Positions 1 through 16,639 of a stretch of 64,000 bases of DNA are shown here, in pieces (position 1 is the stretch's first letter; each line of letters begins with the position of its first letter). The notes under the pieces are model-generated. The model was not told where the DNA came from. It saw only the letters and a list, made by a program, of their open reading frames with translations, and made no database searches. Made by a program: the position numbers and the translations under genes. The stretch covers positions 56,095,675 to 56,159,674 of the forward strand of contig OY997594.1 of the NCBI GenBank assembly GCA_963921825.1, written 5' to 3'. The stretch is from Erodium maritimum. Taxonomy: Eukaryota; Streptophyta; Magnoliopsida; Geraniales; Geraniaceae.

Positions 1-308
1 TCCAATATCATGTCCCACATGATATCTATGATCAGACTCCGGAATCCCATTCCAATGACTAACAGAACGTAAGCCATAAAGAGCCATCTTTCATACTAGT
101 CGCTTCTAGTGAAGCTTTGTTAACTAGGGACCCATCGAGTGTGATCTATCTCGATCTATGGTTCTATTCGCATGGTGGGCATAGATCAGAGCACACATCG
201 ATATATTACTCCAACACATAAGTAATATAAAGCCGCTTTAATTTTATTGCTAACGATGATATATACATTTGGACATTTAGGATTGAACTACGGGCACTAA
301 GACTAACA
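1..308 (-). mobile_element. Partial LTR (3' LTR) of a minus-strand Ty1/copia element
   Basis: This stretch aligns without gaps to 6772-7079, the inner part of the second LTR, with one mismatch that I can see (near position 115). It ends at the CA/TG boundary at 308 and is followed at once by a polypurine tract on the minus strand, so it is the 3' LTR of an element read right to left. The rest of this LTR lies outside the window. Confidence 0.93.
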
Positions 309-321
309 ATCTCCCACTTGC
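309..321 (-). other. Polypurine tract of the minus-strand copia element
   Basis: Read on the minus strand, the bases directly before the LTR are AAGTGGGAGAT, a purine-rich tract of the kind that primes plus-strand DNA synthesis in copia elements. Its position directly against the LTR edge supports the orientation of the element. Confidence 0.85.
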
Positions 322-895
322 CCTAGTTCCAATCTAAACTCCAATATGTCCCCATCGACTTTACATGTCTAACATGTTCAGGCAGTGACACTGCCTTAGT
401 CAAAGGGTTGGCTATGTTATCATCTATTGGAATATCGGTTATCTTCACTTCACCTCAGTTCAGTATTTATCTGATGAGGTGGATACGCCGCAGTACATGT
501 TTGGATTTGTTATGCGATCTAGGCTTTTAGCTTGCGCAATGGCCCTTGTGTTGTCGCAAAATGGATTCACCGGACTGGATGGGTTTTTAATTACACCCAG
601 CCCTGCCATGAATTTCCAAATCCACATAGCCTCCTTAGCTGCCTCTGCAGCATCCATGTACTTGGCCTCTGTCGTAGATTCGGCAGTGGTATCTTGCTAT
701 ACGCTTTCCCAGCTAAAGCTCTGCCATTCAGCGTAAACACATATCCTGATTGACTTCTAAAGTCATCTGGATTTGTCTTGGAAAACTAGCGTCTACTCAT
801 CCTTCGACGACTAGTTCAGCATCATCTTTCCCCCGGGTTAGAATGATGTCTACTGGTACAACATAAGGCTTACGAGACGTCTGGTCTCATACATG
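322..895 (-). pseudogene. Copia RNase H remnant
   Basis: The minus strand carries a broken RNase H region. A readable piece at 460-657 begins with DAAEAAKEAMWIWKF and continues to a CDN motif, as in the RNase H domain that ends copia polyproteins. The expected text between the reverse transcriptase at 896 and this piece is short and full of stops, so part of the RT-RNase H junction is deleted or shifted. No functional product is expected. Confidence 0.75.
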
Positions 896-1883
896 TCATG
901 GCATATATGATCGATCCTGCCCCCAGGCGCATAGGATTCTCATCATCCTTTTCAGCTCATCAGGTGTCTTAGGACACTGAGTCTTGCTGAGATGAATGCC
1001 ATGACTAGTGGGTAAGAGTCCTTTCTTTGAATCGAGCATTAAGAACCTACTCAATGCCTTGTTCACATAGGTTCCCTGACTTAAATCCAAGACCCTCTTG
1101 GTGCGATCTCTACATATCTTAATCCTTAAGATATGAGAAGCATCGCCTAAGTCCTTTATTGAAAAACACTTCCTCAACCAAGCTTTAGTCTCGTGCAAGG
1201 TTGGGATGTCGTTTTCAATGAGAACCAGAAAGGTAATATTGCTCCCACTAGCCTTCTTATAAACGCAAGATTCATCCTCGTTCTTGATTAAGCCAAATCC
1301 AATTACAGCTTCATCAAAACGAAGGATCCAACTCCGAGAAGTTCGTTTCAATCCATAAATGGATTTCAACAACTTATAAATCTTTCCTTTATTCTTCGGA
1401 TCGTCAAAACCTTTGGGCCGAGACATATAAACGTACTCAGTCAAATTTCCATTTAGGAAAGCGGTTTTGACATCCACTTGCCATATCTCGTAATTATGAT
1501 ACGCAGTTATGTCAAGAAGAATTTGGATCGATTTTGACCATAGCCACTAAGGAGAAGGTTTTCTCATAGTCAATCCATTGGATCTGCCTATAACCTTTCG
1601 CCACCAGTTGAGCTTTGTAGGTCAGAGGGTTGCCGTCCATGTCCATCTTCACCTTGAAGATCCATTTGCATCCTATGGTCCTCACACCATTGATGGGATC
1701 AACCGGTTCCCAGACTCGGTTGTCCGACATGGATTGCATTTCCTCCCTCATGGCTCCCAGCCATAACTCGGAGTTGGGCCCATCCACGACTTCCTGAAAG
1801 GTGGCTGGATCATCGTGATCCACCATGACTTCATTGTCACCTCCGGATACCATATCTTGGAGGTGGAAGATTGATCCTTTCAA
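896..1883 (-). pseudogene. Copia reverse transcriptase, inactivated
   Basis: Two readable blocks on the minus strand, 1512-1883 and 896-1477, make up a copia reverse transcriptase. The first holds the WKWIFK-type start (GCKWIFKVKMDMDGN) and the second holds DVKTAFLNGNL and SIYGLK-like motifs followed by the expected IKNEDE segment. The catalytic YVDD position reads IEND, so both metal-binding aspartates are not retained as a pair. A frame break near 1480-1510 separates the blocks. The gene is dead although the LTRs of the same element are almost identical. Confidence 0.88.
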
Positions 1884-1971
1884 ATCGCCTTGGACCTTCC
1901 GAAATTGTAACAGGAATTGGTTCTTACTCTACGACAATCTCTGGCTCCTTTCTACTGGGTTGCCAATTGGT

Positions 1972-3208
1972 TTAGACAGATCCGTACCATCCTGAATTTC
2001 TTCGAGATGCACAGTCCTCCCAATGACGTCTTTGGAAACAAAACTTCTTTTCCATAAAGACCCCACCCCAAGCGACGAACACCATGTTCTCACTGGGATT
2101 GTAGAAATAGTATCCCCTTGTTGCTTTGGGATACCACACGAAGGTGCATATCTCAGATCTTGGTTCGAGCTTAGTCGAAACCAAATGTTTCACATAAGCC
2201 TCGCAACCACAAATCTTTAGGAAGGACAAAGCGGGCATCATCCCGTACCATTTTTAAAATGGTGTCCCTTCCACACCATTCGTCGAAGCCCGATTCACTA
2301 TGAATGCGGTCGTCTCTAGAGCAAAACCCCTAAAAGAGATTGGGAGATCAGTCCAACTAATCATGGAACAGACCATTGTCTAACAATGTCCGATTTCTCC
2401 GTTTGGCTACACCTTTCAACTACAGTGACCTAGGAGGAGTCCATTCCAAAAGGATCCCATTCTCTTTTAGATGATCTAACAACTCTGTGGTCAAGTATTT
2501 TCCACCTCGATCCAATCGAAGTGCCTTAATACCTTTGTCGAGCTGGTTTTCTACTATAGTCTTAAACTCTTTGAATTTATCAAAAGTTTCAGACTTATGT
2601 CTCACCGAATAGACATAACCATATTTACTGTAATCATCAGTAAATGTGATAAAGTAGCTAAAACCCCTCCTGGCAAGTGAACTTATTGGTCTACACACAT
2701 TCGAGTGTATCAGCCCCAATAATTCACCCGCCCTTTCATCGCGATCGATAAAGGGCACTTTAGTCATTTTTCCCATCAAACAAACCTTGCACCTATCGAT
2801 CGAATGGAATTCGAATGAACCTGAAAGCCCGCACTTCTGAAGTGCTGATAGGCGCTTCTTGTTTATGCGACCCAAATGACAGTACCATAACAGAGTTAGG
2901 TTTAAATCGTTGGATTTAGACCTCTTGGTATTAACGGAATATATAGAACTTGAGGCATTGTTACCCATATCTAATATGTACAATCCTCCAACCATGTCAG
3001 TACTGGTATAAAACATATCATTGCATAGAACATTGAAAACTCCATTTCCAATATTAACATTATATCCTTCCTTGTCAAACACGGATACAGATATAATATT
3101 CCTACTAAAAGTAGGTATGCAATATACAATATACAATACTAAGACAAGGCCTCTTGGCAAAGCAAGACTCATGGATCCTACAGCAGTTGCCACACCTCTG
3201 AGGTCCAT
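1972..3208 (-). pseudogene. Copia integrase and GAG-pre-integrase region, broken
   Basis: At 2420-3208 the minus strand reads the GAG-pre-integrase zinc domain (WYCHLGRINKKRL, then CKVCLMGKMTKVPF) and the start of the integrase core (GLIHSNVCRPISS, ITFTDDYSKYGYVY, then RLDRGGKY). The usual first acidic residue of the core (HSD in relatives) reads HSN. A second block at 1972-2241 is the integrase C-terminal region. The two are out of frame with each other. The family is a DDE integrase that joins element cDNA to host DNA; this copy lacks an intact core. Confidence 0.85.
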
Positions 3209-3837
3209 TTCGTGCTTTCCAAATCTCTCCTACTTTCAGCCACCATATATTAGTGCATGTGTGAGATTCAGTCATGGTATCTAATACCCATGAATCTTTG
3301 GAAGTAGAGAGATGTAGCTCTATAGAGTTAATACCGAATGAAGGCACGGTCCCACCGCCCTTCCTTAGATCATCCAGGTTTCCTGATGAAGGCGCAGTCC
3401 TACTGCCCTTCTTCAGATTATCCAGGCTATTTGATGAAGGCGCAGTCCCACTGCCCTTCTTCAGATCAGCCGTGAACTTCCTGTAATCCTGGTTCCAATG
3501 ACCAGGCTGTTGGCAGTAGAAGCAGACATTCTCAGGTGTCTCATCTTTCCTGCCAAGTGCGCATGGGCCCAGCCCTTGCCACTTCCAATTCCCTTGTTGA
3601 CCATCAGAATATCCTTGGATCCCAGATCCCTGAGATATTCTTCTCAGCAGTTAATGACACTTCATGTAACTCTGATATGGTCTTAGAGACAGCCTTGTCA
3701 AGGACATATTCTTTGTGTTCAGACTTGAGGACTATCCTCAAAATTCTGTACCAGTCCAAATAGTTTGTCCCATTTAGCTTGACCCTGTCAAGAATGGTTT
3801 TTAATGACAAACTATTAATGTTTGCTGAATTTGCCAT
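3209..3837 (-). pseudogene. Copia gag and protease region, broken
   Basis: The minus-strand ATG at 3837 opens a 77-aa gag start (SLKTILDRVKLNGTNYLDW), typical of BARE/Angela/Tnt-type copia gag. Gag is then interrupted by stops, and much of its middle appears deleted. A zinc knuckle is readable near 3485-3530 as CFYCQQPGHWNQDY, where the last cysteine is replaced by tyrosine. The protease site near 3280 reads LDTM instead of the usual DTG or DSG. All three changes argue that this copy cannot make working proteins. Confidence 0.8.
3340..3475. repeat. Three-copy tandem repeat inside copia gag-protease spacer
   Basis: A unit of about 57 bp containing GATGAAGGCGCAGTCC and CCCTTCTTCAGAT recurs three times in a row. 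It codes on the minus strand for a repeated Lys-Gly-Ser-rich segment between the zinc knuckle and the protease. Confidence 0.75.
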
Positions 3838-5379
3838 TTGATCTACAACAGATAAAATTCAATCAGTAAACTAAATAAATTTTATGAAGATCAAGCTTAA
3901 ACACCAACAATCGATTCTAAACCTTTAGAATCTGAAACCAAGATCCTTGATTCACTCGATTAAGCTGAACTAATGCTCACCACTTAATCGAGCTATGTAG
4001 GTAGGACTCCATCCAATCACATCCAATGTGACTCTTGGCTAGGGTATGTACTTATGTACACGACTTACCCTATCTGTTACCCTAGCTCAACCTCAGGCTG
4101 AGAATCGTAGTCGGGTCCACCAATTTTCAACTATGGCTCGTCACTATGTAGGTGCTCCGCTAATGCGCACGACACCCACATATGTCGTCCAAACCTACTA
4201 CCCCGCTTCCCCATGGATGCTCCGCTAATGCGCACGACACCCATAGGACGGGGAGGTAGTAAGGTGTTGATGATTGGGAGGTATCGGACATGACCCGCTT
4301 TTACTTGTCCAATTGTGTTCAAAACTTTGGCACATCCTAGATGCGATGAGCACATCAACTACATTCCAAATGCAATGATGCCTCAAATTACATCCAATGT
4401 AATTCTTCCTTTGAACCCGTCAACTACATCCAATGCAATGACGGTTCTAAGGGTTCACACACAAGGATTAAATTCCAATTTTATCTTTGCATGTGAGGCG
4501 ATATGCTCGGTAAATAAAGTTAAGCATGCAATTCTAAAACACATAGAATTAATCATGCATAAACTAAACCAAGCATAAAGCGATAAATGTGCACATAATA
4601 GCCCCCTAAACTAACTCCCACTAGCTTCTTGAGCTCCACCGACTCCAAGCCGATGCCAACACCCGAAAAGCCACCAAATGACCTTTTCGCCCTTTCTTCA
4701 TCTTGAGTAAAAAATTAAAATTTAATACACGACTCGCAGGTCGGGAATAAATAAATATTACAAACAAGTGGTTCGACGACCACACCTTGAAAGAATAATT
4801 ACACGCTAACTCTAACGGCTCGCAGGCCGTGAAAAGCGATAAATAAATAAATCGAGCTCGGGGCTATTACGTACACCATGCCAACATCACATCACACATC
4901 GTGTTATCAAACAAGCATGTTATCAAACATCATGTGATTTTCCGGTTTTAATTAATAGCCAAGTTTCGAAGTTTTTTGATGCTCGGTTTATCGAAACCGT
5001 TCAAAAATGAAACTTTTGAACATTTGATCTTCGAGTTCGTCATGACGGTTCCAAACTCGTCATAACTAACAAAACGGTTTAGCCTTGGCATATCAACCAT
5101 CCAATGGTCATGCTTGGCCTAGCTCCGTCCAACGGAGCCCCGTTCGGTCCCGGTTTCGGCTCCCCGAGAGTCCCGCTCCCGAGACCCGAAAAATCAAATT
5201 TTTTTCAAAATTTCCAGATTTGAAATAATTTTCAAAAATTCATTTTACATGCATTAAATCCATGAACAAGAATTTAAAACATGTCATCAAACAATTTAGC
5301 AAAACAACATGCCAAAAACGAAACTTTCAAGCAAAACCGAAAATTTGAACACCGTCTTGTGAATCCCGAAGGTAGCACG
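3838..5379 (-). other. Long untranslated leader of the minus-strand copia element
   Basis: About 1.5 kb between the primer binding site and the gag start has no convincing coding sequence. It contains a local duplication at about 4144-4245, where GCTCCGCTAATGCGCACGAC occurs twice, and several copies of TACATCCAATG around 4355-4440. Long leaders are usual in BARE/Angela-type elements. Confidence 0.7.
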
Positions 5380-5391
5380 GCTCTGATACCA
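5380..5391 (-). other. Primer binding site (initiator Met tRNA type)
   Basis: One base inside the LTR edge the minus strand reads TGGTATCAGAGC, complementary to the 3' end of plant initiator methionine tRNA. This is the common copia primer site and fixes the element's direction. Confidence 0.93.
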
Positions 5392-5392
5392 C

Positions 5393-7079
5393 TGTTGGGT
5401 CTCGAGGTAGGGTTGGAGATGAACCAACTCGCAGCGGAAAATCAATGAAAACCAAGAGACAATTAGAACCATGAAACAACTAACAAAGAATGGATTAACA
5501 AGAGAAAAATTCAGCACTAGTTCTTACCAAAACAAGAACATCGGTTAACGAATGATTGGCTTGAGTCTCCAAGACGCCTACGTATCCACATGGGAATCAA
5601 AGCCACGTAGTTCTTCTCTTTGAGGACTCAAGAACACAAAATGGAGGAGGAAACTAGCCAAACCCGAAATGGCCATGGAAGAGGGAGAGAAAATGGGTTT
5701 CCTATTCTTGTCTTGTGTTTGTTATGTTGAAAAAAGATGACTTAAACATAACAAAACCCATACTTGTCCAACTAAAGGCATGGGACAAGTATGGTGTCAA
5801 GTAAGGTGTAAATAGGACAAAGTATGGCAAGACAAGATTGGGTTAGGTGGTGAATCACCAACACCTTAATCCTTGTCTTGCTTACTTAGTACTAATTAAG
5901 CAAGACTTGATTAATTAGTTCCATGGGCCTTGGTTGCATGGGCCTTTCATGGGCCTCTTGGAACATGGCCCGTGGCCATTTCCAACGAGGTCCCGTGATT
6001 CGCTCATCGCCTCCATGCCTTCCATACCGGAAATGTCCAACATTATCCGACGCGATCAATCCCAAGAATCCAAGCCTTGTCTCGATCCGTAAAGTCCTAT
6101 TCACTTACGGGCACATGACCCAAAACCCAGTTTTGGTCATGTCCCGAGACAACTCCCTTTTGGCCATTCTCCATGAATGTGTCAATGAGTTTCATCCTCC
6201 GGTGTGACCCTTAGGTTTATGCATGTCAATAGATCAACGTAAAATCCCATTTTACTTGATCCTATTTAAGTGGCAACTAACGAGACTTTAGTATTGCCTG
6301 ACACTACATAACGAATCGACCCTGTCGATTCTAACCTTTCCGTCGTCCCTGTCATTATCCTTTTATCTCCGATATCCTGATTGAGATAAGGCATAGAGCC
6401 GTCATCCTTATTATTCTCAATCATCGTTCCTTGATATGTGAGATGACTGAAGATATGATACCCAGTATCATGTGCATGGCCATGCTATTATTTCAGTCAC
6501 TCTCGATCAAGCGGCCGAGAACCGATATCTTTCCCATACCTCAGTATGAGGGATAAATCCCTTAGCCGTCTTTCGTGTCACTCATGTAGCCCGTCCCCAA
6601 GCCAATCCTGGCCGTTATGGAAGCCCTGTTACGGACAACGTTAGGCTCAGGTCAAACTCAGTTGTTGACTACATAGCGATCACAAAGACTCCTTGGTCTA
6701 AGGATACATGACAAGCTACGACAATGAATATGTTCATGACCTGATCTATGGCACATATTCATGTCGGATCGTCCAATATCATGTCCCACATGATATCTAT
6801 GATCAGACTCCGGAATCCCATTCCAATGACTAACAGAACGTAAGCCATAAAGAGCCATCTTTCATACTAGTCGCTTCTAGTGAAGCGTTGTTAACTAGGG
6901 ACCCATCGAGTGTGATCTATCTCGATCTATGGTTCTATTCGCATGGTGGGCATAGATCAGAGCACACATCGATATATTACTCCAACACATAAGTAATATA
7001 AAGCCGCTTTAATTTTATTGCTAACGATGATATATACATTTGGACATTTAGGATTGAACTACGGGCACTAAGACTAACA
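5393..7079 (-). mobile_element. 5' LTR of the minus-strand BARE/Angela-like copia element (1687 bp)
   Basis: The LTR runs TGTTAG...CCCAACA on the minus strand, directly next to the primer binding site at its left edge. A closely similar 1689-bp copy stands alone at 26029-27717. The 1.7-kb LTR length and the gag and RT sequence fit the BARE/Angela group; this lineage assignment is an inference. The base after the LTR is 7080, inside a LINE ORF2, so the element landed in an older LINE. Confidence 0.93.
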
Positions 7080-7451
7080 CCATAAACACGGATGGTGCTT
7101 TATTTGCTGTAAGAACCACGTTCGGTCAACGTCGTTCAAACCAAAAATTGGTTTTCGTGAAAAAGTAAATTTCGGGCCGAGCGGGTCCAAAATTGGAGTT
7201 TATCAGATTTTAAATTATTGAGCTGAGATATTTATGAGTGGAGGTGGATCCCAGTTGGACACTTGTCCCTAACTCCTTGGAAGAGAGAAAAGTGTGTGAG
7301 AAGGGACACTTTTGACCTTACTTTATCACTAGAAGACGAAATAGGGAAAAAAGAGTCTTTAAACCTACTTTTTGAACCCAAATTCCAACACTTTTCATTG
7401 ATGGAGGAAAATTTGAGGTTAGAGAGAGAGAGAAGGAGAGCCTCCATTGTT

Positions 7452-7611
7452 GAAGAAGAAGAAGAAGAAGAAGAAGAAGAAGAAGAAGAAGAAGAAGAAG
7501 AAGAAGAAGAAGAAGAAGAAGAAGAAGAAGAAGAAGAAGAAGAAGAAGAAGAAGAAGAAGAAGAAGAAGAAGAAGAAGAAGAAGAAGAAGAAGAAGAAGA
7601 AGAAGAAGAAG
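7452..7611 (+). repeat. (GAA)n microsatellite, about 53 units
   Basis: An almost pure GAA/AAG run of 160 bp within solo LTR A. It opens long poly-Glu, poly-Lys, poly-Ser and poly-Leu reading frames in every frame, none of which is a gene. Other LTR copies have only short purine runs at the comparable place, such as (GA)n at 28799-28827. Confidence 0.97.
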
Positions 7612-9849
7612 GGAAGAAGGACCATCTTCCGTGGATTCTACCACCAAAATCTTCCAATTTCATAGTATTCTTCATTCTCTTCTCATTCTCAAAGGTAAGA
7701 ACCCAACCTTTTTCCATTTTTATGAACTTTAGTTTATGGGTCTTGTAGGATTTAGATTAAATTGGATTGGTCTTGTTGGAAATGAGAAATCCTTGGTGGA
7801 ATTGAGTAGTAATGGAAAGAAATGGGTGAAATTAGAAGAATTGGATGAAACCCTAATTTTGGAATTGGGGGAAATGTGAAATTGGAGCTAATCTTGAATG
7901 TTTTTAGTTGAAACATGATGGATTAAGGACCTAGAGCTCGTTTGGGACGTTTTTGGGAGAAAATGTGAAGTTTTCCGGCGACCGGAGGCTTGTCGGAGCT
8001 CCGACCGGTCACTGGAGGTCCGGCCACGGTGGGCCGGTGGCGGGGACCTCGAGATCCGAGCCTTGCCTCGGGATTCGGACCGTGCCTCGGGTTCCGAACC
8101 GTGCCTCGGGAAGCCGTGCCTCAGGTTTCGCTGTGTGTGGTGCCCGGTTGGGTGTCCTTCCGCTTTGATCGACTTTGGACTAGTATTGAGTTTTTTGTGT
8201 TACGTTGTTAACTTAGAGTCCGGCTTGTTCGTGGAGAAGGAGGAAGCTAGCCAGGTCGTCACTATTGGATTGGATTGCTTTTGAGGTAGGGAAAAGTAGC
8301 GGTTACTTGTTCAATTAAGGAAAGTTACTAGAATTGCATATAGGATATGAGTAACCAGAATAGTTGTGGAATCACAGGTAGGATGTGAATAACTAGTGTA
8401 GTCGTTTAAAATGTAGAATCATTTGCGGGCCATGTCGTGCCCGTAGGTTTGGGACTTGTCGTGTTGTAGAATTGCATGTGGGTCATGTCGTGCCCGTAGG
8501 ATTGTGTGATGATTGTGCTTTACCTGTGTGAATGTTATTGTTGAACTATTGCCTTGTGACATGTTTGAGGCACTGTATGTAGGTGAGCTTCGTGCGTTAT
8601 GTGAATTGATGATTAAGATGTCATGCTATGTGAATCGTGTTATGAGTAAGTAGTGGTAATAAGTGCAGTATTATTGGTGGTTGTATGGTTGGTTGGGATG
8701 ATTTATAAACCGATGTTGTGTGTTCCGGTATAATTTGTACCTCGATGCTGTGTGTTCCGGGATGATATCTAGGCCGATGTTGTGTGTTCCGATATGATAT
8801 GTTTAAGTCGTGCTGTGTGATCCGGCGTATTATTGGATACTTACTGTGTGTGTTTGCTAATGATTTATTGTGTGTGTTGCTATTGTTTTACTGTGTGTAT
8901 TTACTCGGTGATTCATTTGAGATATGGTTTGAGGGTGAATATTGAGTAATCGATGATTGCTGACTAGGGTTGATTTCACACGTTAAGTGTGGTTATTGGG
9001 TAAATATTGTGATAAAGCGATGTTGTGGTTATGTGAGGTTGGTTATGATTGCGATTGTGATTGTGTGTTTTTCTGAGAATGATTGACTGGTTGTACGCTG
9101 GAGATGTTAAGATCGTGTGGGCGTTGAGTAACGTATGATTGGTTTGGTCGTGTGTGATTGATACGGTGATACGTGGTTGTGCTTGTGACTGATCGTCCGT
9201 GATGAGGTAGACCCACCTTCCAACCACGGGTCGGTAAAGTGTTGCAATCGTTCCGCGATGAAGTGGTTGCCAGCCTCCGACTAACTATCGGGAAAATGTG
9301 CGATGGGTCCCGCGAGGAGGTCGACCGCCTGTCCAGATTGTGTGTCGTGGTAAGTGCGTGGGTTATCGTCAGGCCCAGTCGGGTTGCTACCGGAAACTGA
9401 GCGCGTGATGGTTTAATGTTTGTGTTTTGATGCCTTATGTATTGTTCGGTTGTTACTGTGTGTGTTGACTAGTTTTGGTTCGCTGTGGTTATTTATGCCT
9501 GTTATGTGATTCTTGTGTGACTTGGGTGATAACGTTATGGGTGTTTGGTAATGGACCGTATGACTGTATAGCATCGGGTATGAGTTGTGTTTGATGAGTT
9601 CCTGTGTGAAATAGGTGGTGCATGTTTGGTTGTTGAGAACCGTCCTCATGACGGTTTGGTGTCAGGTATGAGGTGTGACTGGTTCCTCCGTTTCCAACTG
9701 TTGTGTTTGCAACTATTGTCGCTGTAGATATTTCCGCTGTATGTGTGTTTCTTTGACTTGGATCAAGTGTCGATATTTGTGTTTTCCTGTTTTTTTTTGT
9801 TAGTTGCTATTGCTTTACTAGTATGCCATATTTGGACGGGTATCCGTGG

Positions 9850-9905
9850 TGGTGAGCGAAATGCTCATCCCCTTTACTACTTTTTCCTACTGAGCGAAAC
9901 GCTCA
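9850..9905 (+). other. Conserved LTR hairpin, two tandem copies (LTR A)
   Basis: GAGCGAAATGCTC and GAGCGAAACGCTC lie about 40 bp apart. The second can form a five-pair stem with an AAA loop, or GAGC/GCTC with a larger loop. It is followed by a pyrimidine stretch ending in CTACAGGT. The matching site is found in all five LTR copies of this family. Confidence 0.6.
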
Positions 9906-10672
9906 TCCCCTTCACTACTGTTCCTACAGGTTTTGATCGTGATTTGGTTTAGAGGACGTCTCAGAGCTTGGGAGCTTAGCGAGAGTCCGAGTGTCATTTA
10001 CCTAGTAGAGACGTACTCCTTTTGTCTTGAACATGTTGATATTGGAACTCAAGCTTTGGACTCATTTGTTGTTATTTATCGGTTCTGGATTATTTTATGA
10101 AATTTGGATTTCAAAATGCTTTTCCGTTAATATTTTTCGGCTTGTGAAACGGTTTCATTTTAAATTTCTGGTTCATGCCTCGAGTCCGGTCAAAACCGGA
10201 TTTGGGGCTTGACATTTGCGGCGTCGGATAAGATGGAGACGGGTTGGGTATGCAGAGATGATATGGGACGCCTCGCTGGGGCTCGCTTATCCTCGTTCCA
10301 TGGACCTCAAAATTCAAGGATAGTGGAGGCATATGCTATTAGAGACGCGTTGACATGGCTGCTACAACAACCAAGGCAACAGACCAGCGTTAGAAGTGAT
10401 TGTAAGGTCATAGTGGATATGATCAAGAGAGGAGGAAACTCGTCTTCTCCTTTAGGGATAATCTTCACAGATTGTATTTCCCTGTTAGCTAGACTCGAGT
10501 GCGTGCAGCTCGATTTTGTAAAACGGACAGCGAACAAAGCAGCTCATTGGCTCGCCAGGGCGGCTTGTTCTTCCCCTGTCTGGAATTGGCAAGGGGGTCA
10601 TGTCCCGGAGCCTCTTCAAAGCATCATTATTACCGATTTCTAAATAAAAACTTATATTTACTCAAAAAAAAA

Positions 10673-11009
10673 CAATTGAATTATGGTTTTGATTAGGAGT
10701 AAATTTATGCTACATCTTGCTTGCAATTTTCGCCCTTGTTTAGGGAAATGGAGTTTTTGTGGTTAACAAACTTGCTTCTTCCATTGATGTTCTGTAAAGT
10801 TTCTTACTTTACATTGGCATTCTTAACTTGAACGTTTACGGTTGCTGGAGAATTTTCATACATATAATGGGTGTGCTTTATAGTCTTACAAATTACAATT
10901 TTAAACCATGGAATGCATCATCATCGTGAGCATGGAATTAAGATTAAAACTGCATAATATCACAACACCATAACATTCATCGAGCACATGGCTATGGTTT
11001 CTTCTTGGT
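10673..11009. other. Spacer, including the 3' flank of the beta-glucosidase gene
   Basis: No coding sequence is seen. The part nearest 11010 is presumably the 3' untranslated region of the minus-strand beta-glucosidase gene. I see no other structure. Confidence 0.5.
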
Positions 11010-16425
<5,416 letters not shown>

Positions 16426-16556
16426 GGTATGCAGAGCACAAGTTCAAGTTTTAGGCAACAGAGACTATGAATTGCGTGTAATGAGGTGCGACTGAATTAT
16501 ATTCACGAGACCAACAAGTGGCTTGGTGCATGTAATCACCACTCGTTCCACTTGGA

Positions 16557-16569
16557 ATATATATTATAC
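16557..16569 (-). promoter_or_regulatory. Possible TATA box of the beta-glucosidase gene
   Basis: The minus strand reads GTATAATATATAT about 130 bp upstream of the start codon at 16425, a sensible distance for a TATA element plus a short 5' leader. The LINE that follows begins close upstream, so little host promoter remains on this side. Confidence 0.4.
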
Positions 16570-16639
16570 ACAGCCAAGGCACTGTTTCACTCGTATTTAT
16601 GTGGATAGGCACATGTGCACACGTATGTTCAAGTCCTAC

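Larger units (their letters stand above)
7108..10214 (+). mobile_element. Solo LTR A, gypsy-type family (3107 bp)
   Basis: It starts TGTAAGAACC and ends CTTGACA, and is flanked by a perfect 5-bp duplication, TTTGC (7103-7107 and 10215-10219). It is related over its ends and several inner islands to the LTRs at 28334, 38619, 52070 and 58950. The copy at 28334 is followed by a primer binding site, which shows the family is an LTR and gives the + direction. A solo LTR is the usual result of recombination between the two LTRs of an element. I place it in Ty3/gypsy (Tekay/Del-like, by LTR size and primer site), but no gypsy pol is present to prove this. Confidence 0.9.
7080..10672 (+). pseudogene. 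3' end of a LINE ORF2 (RNase H) split by a solo LTR
   Basis: The segment 7080-7107 reads INTDGALF, the start of a plant LINE RNase H domain with its first catalytic Asp. The rest lies at 10215-10643, with VEAYAIRDAL, RSDCKVIVDM and NKAAHWLARA. The two halves join in frame once the LTR at 7108-10214 and one TTTGC duplication are discounted. A stop at 10641-10643 and a tail ending in an A-run at 10664-10672 mark the 3' end. Everything upstream was displaced by the copia element and lies beyond the window. LINE RNase H is thought to remove RNA from the cDNA hybrid. Confidence 0.85.

Noticed and set aside
7263-7748. Long open frames in several frames with poly-Glu, poly-Lys, poly-Ser or poly-Leu
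   Set aside because: All are produced by the (GAA)n run inside solo LTR A, where a three-base repeat opens every frame.
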